From Nakamurella aerolata (GTDB lineage Bacteria > Actinomycetota > Actinomycetes > Mycobacteriales > Nakamurellaceae), in the NCBI RefSeq assembly GCF_013002705.1, contig NZ_JABEND010000006.1, forward strand, positions 124,001 to 188,000: a DNA stretch of 64,000 nucleotides, read 5' to 3'. The translations under genes were made by a program, and so were the position numbers. Under the pieces are notes generated by a model. The model made no database searches. It was given only the letters and a program-made list of their open reading frames with translations, and had not been told where the DNA came from. Every line of letters starts with the position of its first letter. Position 1 is the stretch's first letter. Below are positions 53,952-62,412 of this stretch, one piece after another.

Positions 53952-54037
53952 TGGTGGGCAAGGGGGGAGTTGAACCCCCACGTCCTTTCGGACACACGGA
54001 CCTGAACCGTGCGCGTCTGCCATTTCGCCACTTGCCC
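53952..54037 (-). tRNA. tRNA-Leu (anticodon CAG)
   Basis: Minus strand: acceptor GGGCAAG (54037-54031) pairs with CTTGCCC, the anticodon arm is CACGG-TTCAGGT-CCGTG with anticodon CAG, a long variable arm (GTCCGAAAGGAC) marks class II, and the T arm is GGGGGTTCAACTCCCCC. Discriminator A and an encoded CCA lie at 53955-53952. The 3' end points to the restriction island. A tRNA-Leu near fhaA also occurs in Mycobacterium, so its place is ancestral. Confidence 0.96.
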
Positions 54038-54654
54038 TGGCGCGGACCAGATTATCACGCACCGCACCGCCGAAAATCCGCCCACCGAGCGGCTGCCAAC
54101 CTGGCCCTGGCTGCCTGCCGACCCGGATCCGGCCGGACTCCGGCTGGCCCGACCAGGCACCGGGCCAACGCCGAGTCCGCGGCGACATGGGGCGGTGGCG
54201 ACATGGGGCGATGGCGGCAGGAGGCGGTGGGGACGGGGTCCAGCGCGAAATTCAGCACCAGCAGCAGAAGTGAGCCAGAAGCCGGCCGAACCGGCCGACA
54301 ACAGCCCGCTCCTGTCGCTGGTGCTGAAAACCCGGCGGCCACCGCGACCCGGGGCACCGTGCGTCGCCATCGACACAGCGACAATTGCGACAAGAAGGAC
54401 CGACCGCCCAGGCTCCACGGAGTGCACCGGCGGTGAACCGATGGACGACCCGCCGACGTATCCCAGCTGTCGACGACCGATGGTGACAGGTCACGAAATC
54501 GTGCACGATCACCCAGAACCCGCGGATTCCGCGTGATGACAACGCAAAATCGACGTCATAAGGAGGACTGGCCCGGAGCAGGGCGCCACAGGAAAGGTCT
54601 AAGGGCACGGTTCCGCCACTGCCGGGCGGGAGAAGGGCCAGTTGGGGAGCAACG
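54038..54654. other. gene-free stretch between tRNA-Leu and the GGDEF gene
   Basis: About 617 bases with no convincing coding frame. It must hold the tRNA promoter (minus strand) and the GGDEF promoter. A direct repeat GCGACATGGGGCG occurs twice around 54182-54212. Nothing else is recognised. Confidence 0.55.
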
Positions 54655-57300
54655 GTGGGATGGCTTGCGGTCGCCCTCGCGGGCGCGGCGGTGGTAGCCG
54701 TCAATGGCGCCTACCTGCGCAGCTTTCGGCGTGCCCTGGCGTCCGGCGGGCTGTCCGACATTCCCGCGGCCAGCTACTGGTGGGTCGGGCACGCGCAGTT
54801 CCTGACCGGCATGTTCGCCGCTGGGCTGTCCCGCGCCATGCTGGTGGGCACCCCGTGGCTGCAGGGTGTCGGAGCGTTGGTCGCGCTGGTGGGCTGGGCG
54901 CTGATCATCTCGGCGCAGTTCCCGAACTGGCGGGCGCTGATGCTGGACGCGATCGTGTCGGCGTCCTGCCTGGTGCTGGTCGCGCTGACGCTGCTGATGC
55001 TGGTGTCGGACGTGCAGATCCGTACCCGCGAGGCGGTCGATCTGTTCACCGTCGCCGCCACCTTGACGTTCTGGTACCTGACGCTGCGCATGCGGCACAC
55101 CACCCGGCTGCCGGAGCCGGCGCAGACCACCTGGATCGTCCAGCAGGCCTGCCTGGTGCTGACCTGGGTGCTGTTCGCCACCCGGTCGATCAACGATCTT
55201 GCGGTGGTCCGGCCGCTGGCGCTGGCCATGTTGACCGTCACGCTCGGGGTGAACCTGCTGTTCGGGGTGTTGGTGACGCTGCAGCCCTTCCACGTGCCGA
55301 ACCGCCGGTACGCGCTGGCGCAGTTGCCCCGCTACAACTACCTGCTGGTGTCGCTGGCGGCGGTGCTCAGCTTCGCCGCCGTCGGCCGGGATCCGGACAA
55401 CGGCCGGGTGGCGCTGTACACGCTGTGGTTCTTCGCGGCCGGCAGCGTGATCCTGCGGCAGCTGGTGACCCTGCAGGAGGTGCGCGAGTTGGCCGCCAGC
55501 GCCCGCCGCCAGGAGGCCTACTTCCGGCGGTTGGTGCACAACTCGTCCGACGTGATCATGCTGACCGACGGCGGCAACGCGGTCCGCTACGTCAGCCCGA
55601 CCGCCCGCACCGTGCTCGGCAACGACGTGCCGCTGGGCACTCCGCTGGCCGAGGTTCTGGACATCGATCCGGCCCGGATCGCTGACGCCGCAGGCAGTTT
55701 GAGCCGCAATCCGGCCAGCCGGGAGACCGTGGTGCGGGTGGACGGCCGGCGCGCCGGCCGGGTGCTCGAGGCACTGATCGCGCTGGCCGGCCCGGACGAG
55801 AGCGGCGAGTTGACCGGCGGCGAACAGAACCCGTTTCTGATCGTCACCATCCGCGACGTCACCGAACGGGAGGCGCTGCGCGAGCAGCTGCAGTACCTGG
55901 CCTACAACGACCAGCTCACCGGGCTGCCCAACCGGGCCAGCGTGCTGGAACAGATCCGGCAGCTGCTGGCGCAGCCCGACCCGCTGTTCAGCGTGCTGTT
56001 CGTCGACCTCGACCGCTTCAAGCAGGTCAACGACTTGGCCGGGCACGCCGTCGGCGACGAGGTGTTGGCCGAAGTGGCGCGCCGGTTGCAGGATGCCCTG
56101 CGCGGCACCGACGCCTTCCTCGGGCGGCTGGCCGGTGACGAGTTCGTCGCGGTGATCCGCGGCGCCGCGGCCGTGTCCGAGAGCACCCGCAGGATCAGTG
56201 AGCGGCTGGTCACCTCGCTGGACCCGCCGGTGATGGCCGCCGGCAGCGGCTACCAGCTCGGCGCCACCATCGGCATCGCGCAGTCCAACGCCGACCTCAC
56301 GCCGGAGCAACTGCTGGAGCTGGCCGACGTCGCGATGTACCGCGCCAAGCGTTCCAACGTGTCGCTGCGGGTGTATCAGCACTCCGGCGCCGAGCTGAAC
56401 CTGCACCAGCGGCTCACCGCGGCGCTGGACGACGGTCGGCTGCGGCTGTTCGTGGCACCGGCCGTGGTGTTGAACCCGGTGCCGTGGCAGGACGGATCGC
56501 CGCCGGACGCATCCCGGCTGGACGGATCGCCGCTGGACGCATCGCCGCGTCATGCGGCAGCCGTTCCGGCGCCGCCGGACGCATCGGGACTCGACCGGCT
56601 CCGATTTGATGCAGCCGGGCTCGGGACTGCGCCGGGCGGGCCGCCCGAGGGGCACCGGGTCCCGACCGAGACAGTGCTCTATTGGGTCGACGAGGACGGC
56701 GAACTCCGGATCGCCAACGGCGCTCAGCACGAGCTGCAGCGCGACCTGGGCGAGCGGATCAGCTGGTGGACGCTGGAGCAGACCGTGCAGCTGTTGGCGG
56801 CTGTCCCCGGCATCGAGGCGCTCTGCGTCGACATGGCCGGTCAGCTGCCGCTGCAGAGCGGCTTCGTCGACCGGGTCCGCGGCCTGCTGGACGAGCATGA
56901 GGTGGCGCCGTCCCGGCTGCACCTTGAGCTCAGCGAGCAGCATTGGCGCTCGGCGCAACCGGCCGCGCTGCACCGGCTGCAGGCGCTGGCCGACGACGGG
57001 GTGGCGCTGGTGATCGACCGGTTCGGCGGCGGTTACGCCTCGCTGCTGTACCTGCTGCAGCAGCCGGTGCGTGGGATGAAGGTGAGCCATCAGCTGATCC
57101 AGACCGTCGATCTGCAGCGCTCCGCATCGGTGGCGCTGCTGCGCGGGCTGGTGGTGGCCGCCGCCGACCGCGGCATCTGGGTGGACGCCGACGGAGTCAG
57201 CAACGAGTTCCAGCATCTGGCGCTGGCCGAAGCCGGGCTGCGCCGCGGGCAGGGGCCGTTCTACGGCGAGCCGCAGCCGGCCACCACGCTGCTGCGCTGA
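54655..57300 (+). CDS. membrane PAS-GGDEF protein with degenerate EAL domain
   Basis: c-di-GMP-type signalling protein of 881 residues. About seven to eight membrane helices fill residues 1-275, then a PAS domain (YFRRLVHNSSDVIMLTDGG), then GGDEF (DQLTGLPNRASVLEQI, VDLDRFKQVNDLAGHAVGDE, active-site LAGDEF instead of GGDEF). A C-terminal EAL-like domain lacks the EAL motif and has IDRFGGGYASL instead of the DDFG pair, so hydrolysis is unlikely. Its middle holds Pro/Asp repeats (DGSPPDASRLDGSPLDAS). GTG 54655 has GGGGAG. The AGDEF variant can be active in some cyclases. It lies between tRNA-Leu and fhaA. Confidence 0.9.
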   Translation: MGWLAVALAGAAVVAVNGAYLRSFRRALASGGLSDIPAASYWWVGHAQFLTGMFAAGLSRAMLVGTPWLQGVGALVALVGWALIISAQFPNWRALMLDAIVSASCLVLVALTLLMLVSDVQIRTREAVDLFTVAATLTFWYLTLRMRHTTRLPEPAQTTWIVQQACLVLTWVLFATRSINDLAVVRPLALAMLTVTLGVNLLFGVLVTLQPFHVPNRRYALAQLPRYNYLLVSLAAVLSFAAVGRDPDNGRVALYTLWFFAAGSVILRQLVTLQEVRELAASARRQEAYFRRLVHNSSDVIMLTDGGNAVRYVSPTARTVLGNDVPLGTPLAEVLDIDPARIADAAGSLSRNPASRETVVRVDGRRAGRVLEALIALAGPDESGELTGGEQNPFLIVTIRDVTEREALREQLQYLAYNDQLTGLPNRASVLEQIRQLLAQPDPLFSVLFVDLDRFKQVNDLAGHAVGDEVLAEVARRLQDALRGTDAFLGRLAGDEFVAVIRGAAAVSESTRRISERLVTSLDPPVMAAGSGYQLGATIGIAQSNADLTPEQLLELADVAMYRAKRSNVSLRVYQHSGAELNLHQRLTAALDDGRLRLFVAPAVVLNPVPWQDGSPPDASRLDGSPLDASPRHAAAVPAPPDASGLDRLRFDAAGLGTAPGGPPEGHRVPTETVLYWVDEDGELRIANGAQHELQRDLGERISWWTLEQTVQLLAAVPGIEALCVDMAGQLPLQSGFVDRVRGLLDEHEVAPSRLHLELSEQHWRSAQPAALHRLQALADDGVALVIDRFGGGYASLLYLLQQPVRGMKVSHQLIQTVDLQRSASVALLRGLVVAAADRGIWVDADGVSNEFQHLALAEAGLRRGQGPFYGEPQPATTLLR

Positions 57301-57309
57301 CCGCTGTTC

Positions 57310-57373
57310 TGCGATTCTGCCGTTCTGCCGTTGTGCGGTTCTGCCGTTGTGCCGTTGTGCCGTTGTGCCGCTC
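57310..57373 (+). repeat. 8-bp tandem repeat, eight units
   Basis: Eight consecutive 8-base units of the type TGCCGTTG/TGCCGTTC run from 57310 to 57373, starting 10 bases after the GGDEF stop. Three adjacent units are identical. A candidate variable-number repeat. Confidence 0.85.
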
Positions 57374-57579
57374 TGAACTGGGCTTTGACCGAATGCCGCG
57401 GCACTACCATCGACGTCTGGTCCGAAGGGCACCTACTCGCCCGGCCGGTCCTGCTCGGCGCCCGACCGTGCCGGATGACACAAGCCGTACGCGAGGAATT
57501 GTGCAGCGCCGCGCATCCTCCGGCCGGCCTCGTGCGTCCAGGTGTACCGGGCGAGGACGTGCTTGCGGCGGGCAAAGCG

Positions 57580-57651
57580 CCGAAAGTGGCTTCTCGTCGC
57601 GCATCTTCCGCGGCGCGCCGCGGAGGATGCGCGACGAGAAGCCACTTTCGG
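57580..57651. repeat. 72-bp near-perfect palindrome
   Basis: Arms 57580-57615 and 57616-57651 are reverse complements with one mismatch and no spacer; the outer ends are CCGAAAGTGGCTTCTCG and CGAGAAGCCACTTTCGG, the centre GGCGCGCC. It lies in the 610-base gap (57301-57910) between the GGDEF gene and fhaA, which has no gene. It could be a strong terminator hairpin or a REP-like mobile palindrome. Confidence 0.92.
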
Positions 57652-57910
57652 TCATTTCAGCCGGCGGTCGGCGTCGCGGACGGCGGTACCCGCACCAGGT
57701 TGAGCGGACAAATCGGTGGCGGGGACACTGGAACGGCACCACTGCACGGGTCGAGCATGGACACTGGTAGCCACCCGGTGGCTGGGGGTGGCAACTTCCT
57801 GGGCACCGCCCGGGTCAAAGAACAGAGCAACGACGGCTCAGCAACGAGCACAAGCAACGAGCCACAAGCACAGGTAACGAGCAACAAGGGACAACAGGGA
57901 GGTGACGTCG

Positions 57911-59533
57911 ATGGGAGTGCTGCAGAACTTCGAGCAGCGCCTGCATCGGGTGGTCGACGGCACCTTCGCCCGGGTCTTCGGCGGCAACGTCCACCCCGGC
58001 GAGGTGACCGATGCCCTGCAGCACGAGGCTGCCGGGCACCTGCAACGGCAGGGTGACAAGACCGTCGCGCCGAACCATTTCGTGGTGCGGATGGGACCAT
58101 CGGACAGCTCGCAGATCGGCGACGACACCCGGCGCGTGTCCCAAGCGCTGGCCGGGACGGTGGGCCAGTATCTGGTACAGCAGGGCTGGCACACCTTCGG
58201 CGACGTGCAGGTGACGTTGGAGGAGTCGGCGTCGCTGCACACCGGGCAGTTCCGGATCTCCTCGGCGGTCGATCCTGATGTCGGAAGGACACAGGCAGCC
58301 CCGCCCCCCTCGGATTCGACAGGAGTGCGACAGATGAGTCAGAGCGCCGACGGCCCGCAGGGCCAGCAGCCAGCGCGGGGCGGGGCCAGCCCGGCCGACC
58401 AGCAGGGTCAGGACGGCTACGGCGACTACGGCCGGGCCGGGGACGACAACCAGCACGGCTACGACAACCAGCACGGCTACGGCAGCCCGTACGGACCCGG
58501 CGGTCAGTACGGACCGGACGGGCCCGGCTACCAGCCCAGCGGCTACGGCCAGCAGGGTCAGGGCGGCTACGGTCAGGACCAGCAGGGCGGCTACCCCGAA
58601 TATCAGCAGAGCCAGGGCGGCTACCCGGATTACCAGCAGGGCCAGGGCGGCTACGGCCAGGAGCAGCAGGGCTACCAGCAGGGTTACCAACAACAAGGCG
58701 GCTACCCGGATTACCAGCAGGGCCAGGCCGGCTACGGCCAGGACCAACAGGGCTACCAGCAGGGCGGCTACCCCGATTACCAGCAGGGCCAGAGCGGCTA
58801 TGGCCAAGAGCAGCAGGGTTACCAACAACAGGGCGGGTATCCCGATTACCAGCAGGGCCAGGCCGGCTACGGCCAGGACCAGCAGGGTTATCAGCAGGAT
58901 CAGCAGGGCTACCAGCAGGGCGGCTACCAGCCCGATCAGCAGGGCTACGGCGCCGGTGGCGGGTATCCCGGCGCTCCCGGCGGCTACGGCGCCCCTGGCG
59001 GGTACGACCAGGGCTATCAGCCGCAGGCCGAGTACGGGCAGCCCCAGCAGGGCGGCTACCAGCAGGGTCAGCAGGACTACGGCCAGGGCGGCTACCAGCA
59101 ACAGGACTACCAGCAACAGGGCTACGGACAGCAGGGCTACGGCCAGGACTACCAGCAGCAGGATTACGGCCAGCAGGGCGGCTACCAGCAGCAGGGTCAG
59201 CAGGACTACGGCCAATCCGGTTACGCCCCGGCGCAGCCCGAGCAGGACGTCACCGCCACCCTCACCGTCGACGACGGTTCCCAGCGCAGCTACCAGCTGC
59301 AGCGCGGCTCCAACATCGTCGGGCGCGGGCAGGACGCAGCGTTCCGGCTGCCGGACACCTCGGTGTCCCGCCGGCACATCGACATCTACTTCGACGGGCA
59401 GACCGCGGTGATGCACGACCTCGGCTCCACCAACGGCTCCACCGTCAACGGCAGCTCGGTGCAGACCTGGCAGCTGGCCGAGGGCGACGTGATCCGCATC
59501 GGGCACTCCACGGTGGTGTTCCATCTGGCCTGA
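57911..59533 (+). CDS. fhaA: FhaA: DUF3662 and FHA domain protein with Gln/Gly/Tyr-rich linker
   Basis: Phosphothreonine-reading protein that, in mycobacteria, binds phosphorylated partners of PknA/PknB (such as the MviN pseudokinase) to control cell-wall synthesis. Residues 1-120 are the DUF3662 domain ([20 protein letters not shown]). Residues about 140-440 are a low-complexity linker of [20 protein letters not shown] repeats. The last 95 residues are a FHA domain with [21 protein letters not shown] and [13 protein letters not shown] 57911 has GGGAGGTG; GTG 57902 is also in frame. The linker is much longer and more prion-like than needed for tethering. Confidence 0.95.
   Translation: MGVLQNFEQRLHRVVDGTFARVFGGNVHPGEVTDALQHEAAGHLQRQGDKTVAPNHFVVRMGPSDSSQIGDDTRRVSQALAGTVGQYLVQQGWHTFGDVQVTLEESASLHTGQFRISSAVDPDVGRTQAAPPPSDSTGVRQMSQSADGPQGQQPARGGASPADQQGQDGYGDYGRAGDDNQHGYDNQHGYGSPYGPGGQYGPDGPGYQPSGYGQQGQGGYGQDQQGGYPEYQQSQGGYPDYQQGQGGYGQEQQGYQQGYQQQGGYPDYQQGQAGYGQDQQGYQQGGYPDYQQGQSGYGQEQQGYQQQGGYPDYQQGQAGYGQDQQGYQQDQQGYQQGGYQPDQQGYGAGGGYPGAPGGYGAPGGYDQGYQPQAEYGQPQQGGYQQGQQDYGQGGYQQQDYQQQGYGQQGYGQDYQQQDYGQQGGYQQQGQQDYGQSGYAPAQPEQDVTATLTVDDGSQRSYQLQRGSNIVGRGQDAAFRLPDTSVSRRHIDIYFDGQTAVMHDLGSTNGSTVNGSSVQTWQLAEGDVIRIGHSTVVFHLA
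58400..59230 (+). repeat. degenerate coding repeats in fhaA (QGGYxxYQQGQ units)
   Basis: Repeated DNA words such as GATTACCAGCAGGGCCAGG and GGCTACGGCCAGGACCAGCA recur many times over this span, encoding Gly-Tyr-Gln-Gln units with about 10-30 residue periods. Repeat number is likely to vary between strains. Confidence 0.8.
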
Positions 59534-59633
59534 CGCCCGCCGCCCCAGCGGAGCCCCCGCGAGAACCCCCTAGTCAACCCGCGGTCAACCGACCAGCCAC
59601 CAGGCACCGAGAGAAGAACGGCGCAGCGCAACC

Positions 59634-60116
59634 ATGCCGGCATTGATCTTGCAGCTCACCCGAGTGGGGCTGCTCATTCTCTTGTGCCTGTTCGTCTGGG
59701 CGGCGATCCGGGTGATCAGGGCCGATCTGCGGGCCGCCGCCACTCCGGTACCTGCGGGCGGCGGCGACCGTCCGGCCAGGGGCGCGCGGGCGGGCGGAGC
59801 GGCGGTGGCGTCGTCGGGACCGCTGCCGCCGACCATGCTGGTGGTGACCGCCGGGGCGCTGGCCGGTACCCGGCTGCGGCTCGGTGACGGGCCCATCCTG
59901 ATCGGCCGCGCCGACGACTCGACGCTGGTGCTGGACGACGACTACGTCTCGTCCCGGCACGCCCGGCTGGTCAAGGAGGCCAACGGCTACTACCTGGAAG
60001 ATCTTGGCTCCACCAACGGCACCTACCTCGACCGCGCCAGGATCACCTCACCGGTGGCAGTGCCCACCGGTACCCCGATCCGCATCGGCCGCACCGTGAT
60101 CGAGCTGCGCCCATGA
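59634..60116 (+). CDS. fhaB: FhaB (FipA): membrane-anchored FHA protein
   Basis: Residues 6-30 form one membrane helix (LTRVGLLILLCLFVWAAIRV), then an Ala/Gly linker and a FHA domain: ILIGRADDSTLVLDDDYVSS, SRHARLVKE and GSTNGTYLD, with the pThr-binding Arg, Ser and Asn present. In mycobacteria FipA/FhaB links kinase signalling to FtsZ and the division or elongation machinery. Length 160 fits. About 100 bases separate it from fhaA; no strong ribosome site is seen right before the ATG. Confidence 0.95.
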   Translation: MPALILQLTRVGLLILLCLFVWAAIRVIRADLRAAATPVPAGGGDRPARGARAGGAAVASSGPLPPTMLVVTAGALAGTRLRLGDGPILIGRADDSTLVLDDDYVSSRHARLVKEANGYYLEDLGSTNGTYLDRARITSPVAVPTGTPIRIGRTVIELRP

Positions 60117-60180
60117 CCGTTTCCCTCCGCCCCGCACCGACGCTGCGGCCGGCGCCGGAGAGCCGGCCGGCCGCGCGCCG

Positions 60181-62412
60181 GTGTCGATGCCCATGACGCA
60201 TCGCCTGCACTTCGCCGCCCGCAGCGACCGTGGTCTGCTGCGGGCCAACAACCAGGACTCGGTCTACGCCGGCGACCGGCTGCTGATCGTCGCCGACGGC
60301 ATGGGCGGTCACGCCGCCGGTGACCTGGCGTCCCGGGTGGTGGTGGCCGCGTTCGCGCCGCTGGACGCGCGACCGCCCGGCGAAGATCTGCTGGCACCGC
60401 TGCGCCGCGCCATCTACGACGGCAACGACGCGATCGCCGAGCTGGTCGAGTCCGATCCCGAGCTGGACGGCATGGGCACCACCTGCACCGCGCTGCTGTT
60501 CGACGGCGACCGGGTCGGCATCGCGCACGTCGGCGACTCCCGCTGCTACCTGTACCGCGACAACCGGCTGCAGCAGCTCTCGCACGACGACACCTTCGTG
60601 CAGTCGCTGGTCGACGAGGGTCGCATCACCGAAGAAGAGGCCAGCCACCACCCGCAGCGGAACCTGCTGCTGCGCGCGCTGAACGGCACCGACGCCGAAC
60701 CGTGGCTCAGCACCAGGTCGATCAGCGTCGGCGACCGCTACCTGATCTGTTCGGACGGGTTGAGTTCGGTGGTCGGCGCCGAGGCCATCGCCGACGCGTT
60801 GGCCGGCACCGACCCGGATTCCGCCGCCGATCAGCTGGTGGAGCTGGCGCTGGTGGCCGGCGGTCCCGACAACGTCACCGTTGTGGTCGCCGACGTCACC
60901 CAGGTCGGCGAGCGGGCCCGCGCCGGGGCGGACGCCGATCCGGCGGAGACCGATCTGGACGCCACCGGCCCGATCCAGCCGATCCACGTCACCCAGCGGA
61001 TGCCGCGGGTGCCGCTGCCGCCGATCCCCGAGGAGCCGGGCAGCCGTCCCGACTACCTGACCGATGACGACACAGCCACCGGTGCTTCGGGCTCGGGCGG
61101 CGGTGGGCGCGGTGGCAGTGGGCGCGGTGGCGGTGGCCGGTCCGGGGGCGCCGCCGGCGTCGATCCCGATCGCGCCGACGCTGCCGACTTCGATGAGCTC
61201 GATGGGTTCGATCCCGACGTCGATGGTCCCGACTTTGATCCCGATGACGACCCGGACGCCGATGGCCGCGTCGGTGCCGGCGGTCAGGGCGGTGCCCGCC
61301 GGTCCGGCGCGGGCGCCAGCGGCGAGCGGCGCGGCACCGCGCGGGGCACCGGTTCACCGGTTCCGGCCCGGCGTCGGCCGGTCTCGGCGGCGCCGCGGTC
61401 CAGCCGCTGGTACCGCAGGTCGGCGTTGGCCGTCGGGATCCTTGCGCTGGTCGGCGTCATCATCGGCGCGGTGGTGGGCTGGACCCGCACCCAGTACTAC
61501 GTCGGGCTGGCCGGCGACCGGGTGGTGGTCTACCGCGGCGTCGACGGATCCATCTTCGGCATCAAGCTGGCGTCGGAGGAGGAGGACTCCTGCGCGGTCG
61601 GGCTGGGCGAATCCAGCGCCTCCGGCGTCACCGCGACCGGCCAGGTGCAGGCCACCGGCGCGCCGGACAACTGTGTGCCGCTGCGCGCCGACGACCTGGT
61701 GCAGGCCGCCCGCGACCAGCTCAGCGGCGGCATCCCGGCCGGCGATCTGACCGCCGCCCGCACCGTGATGACGCAGCTCGGCGGCGAACTGCTGCCGATC
61801 TGCCCGCCACCGGCGCCACCGACGTCCGGCAGCAGCGCCGCCAGCTCCGCCACCGGCGTGCCGTCCCGCACCGTCGGACGGCCGTCACCGGAACCGACCC
61901 GCGGCGCCAACCCGGCCCGGCCGGCACCCGGACCGACCGACCGCACCGACGTCCGGCCGGGCAGCCCGGCCAGCGGCACCGCGGGCCAGACCGGCGCCCG
62001 GAGCAACCCGACCGCCGGCACTCCGGCGGCCGGCACCGCTCGGCCGACGGCGCGCGGCACCGCCGCCGTCGCGTCCCGTCCTGCCGACCAACTCCGGGTC
62101 AACGACGAGCCGCTGAACGCCGCGGCCAGCGCCGTGCTGACGCCGGGCGCGGATGGCGCCGACCGCACCGGCGGCGCCGCACCGGCCAGTGCCGCCCCTG
62201 CCGCGCCTGCTTCGGGAGCCGCGCCTGCGTCCGGAGCCGCGCCTGCTTCCGGAGCCGCATCGGCGTCCGGAGCGGCACCGACGTCCGTAGCGGACCCGGC
62301 CGCATCGGTGCCCGCCGAATCCGGGGCGGCGCCGACGCCCGGTTCCGCTCGGGTCGGCGCGTCCGCTCTTGACGCCGCCGTCGCCAATGGCAACTGCCGG
62401 GTGGTGAAGTGA
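60181..62412 (+). CDS. pstP: PstP: PP2C-type Ser/Thr protein phosphatase
   Basis: Metal-dependent phosphatase that reverses PknA/PknB phosphorylation at the membrane. The catalytic domain (1-240) has ARSDRGLLRANNQDSVY, VADGMGGHAAGD, HVGDSRCYL, CSDGLSS and GPDNVTVVV, holding the metal Asp residues. Then comes an acidic/Gly-rich stretch (DGFDPDVDGPDFDPDDDPDA), a basic region, a membrane helix (ALAVGILALVGVIIGAVVGW) and an extracytoplasmic domain with a 200-residue Ala/Pro/Ser tail. At 743 residues it is longer than the mycobacterial enzyme (about 514) because of these insertions. ATG 60193 is an alternative start. The stop overlaps the next start (GTGA). Confidence 0.95.
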   Translation: MSMPMTHRLHFAARSDRGLLRANNQDSVYAGDRLLIVADGMGGHAAGDLASRVVVAAFAPLDARPPGEDLLAPLRRAIYDGNDAIAELVESDPELDGMGTTCTALLFDGDRVGIAHVGDSRCYLYRDNRLQQLSHDDTFVQSLVDEGRITEEEASHHPQRNLLLRALNGTDAEPWLSTRSISVGDRYLICSDGLSSVVGAEAIADALAGTDPDSAADQLVELALVAGGPDNVTVVVADVTQVGERARAGADADPAETDLDATGPIQPIHVTQRMPRVPLPPIPEEPGSRPDYLTDDDTATGASGSGGGGRGGSGRGGGGRSGGAAGVDPDRADAADFDELDGFDPDVDGPDFDPDDDPDADGRVGAGGQGGARRSGAGASGERRGTARGTGSPVPARRRPVSAAPRSSRWYRRSALAVGILALVGVIIGAVVGWTRTQYYVGLAGDRVVVYRGVDGSIFGIKLASEEEDSCAVGLGESSASGVTATGQVQATGAPDNCVPLRADDLVQAARDQLSGGIPAGDLTAARTVMTQLGGELLPICPPPAPPTSGSSAASSATGVPSRTVGRPSPEPTRGANPARPAPGPTDRTDVRPGSPASGTAGQTGARSNPTAGTPAAGTARPTARGTAAVASRPADQLRVNDEPLNAAASAVLTPGADGADRTGGAAPASAAPAAPASGAAPASGAAPASGAASASGAAPTSVADPAASVPAESGAAPTPGSARVGASALDAAVANGNCRVVK

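Noticed and set aside
57404-57742. Small frame across the 72-bp palindrome
   Set aside because: Its peptide comes from reading the palindrome itself (same words on both strands); no ribosome site or domain.
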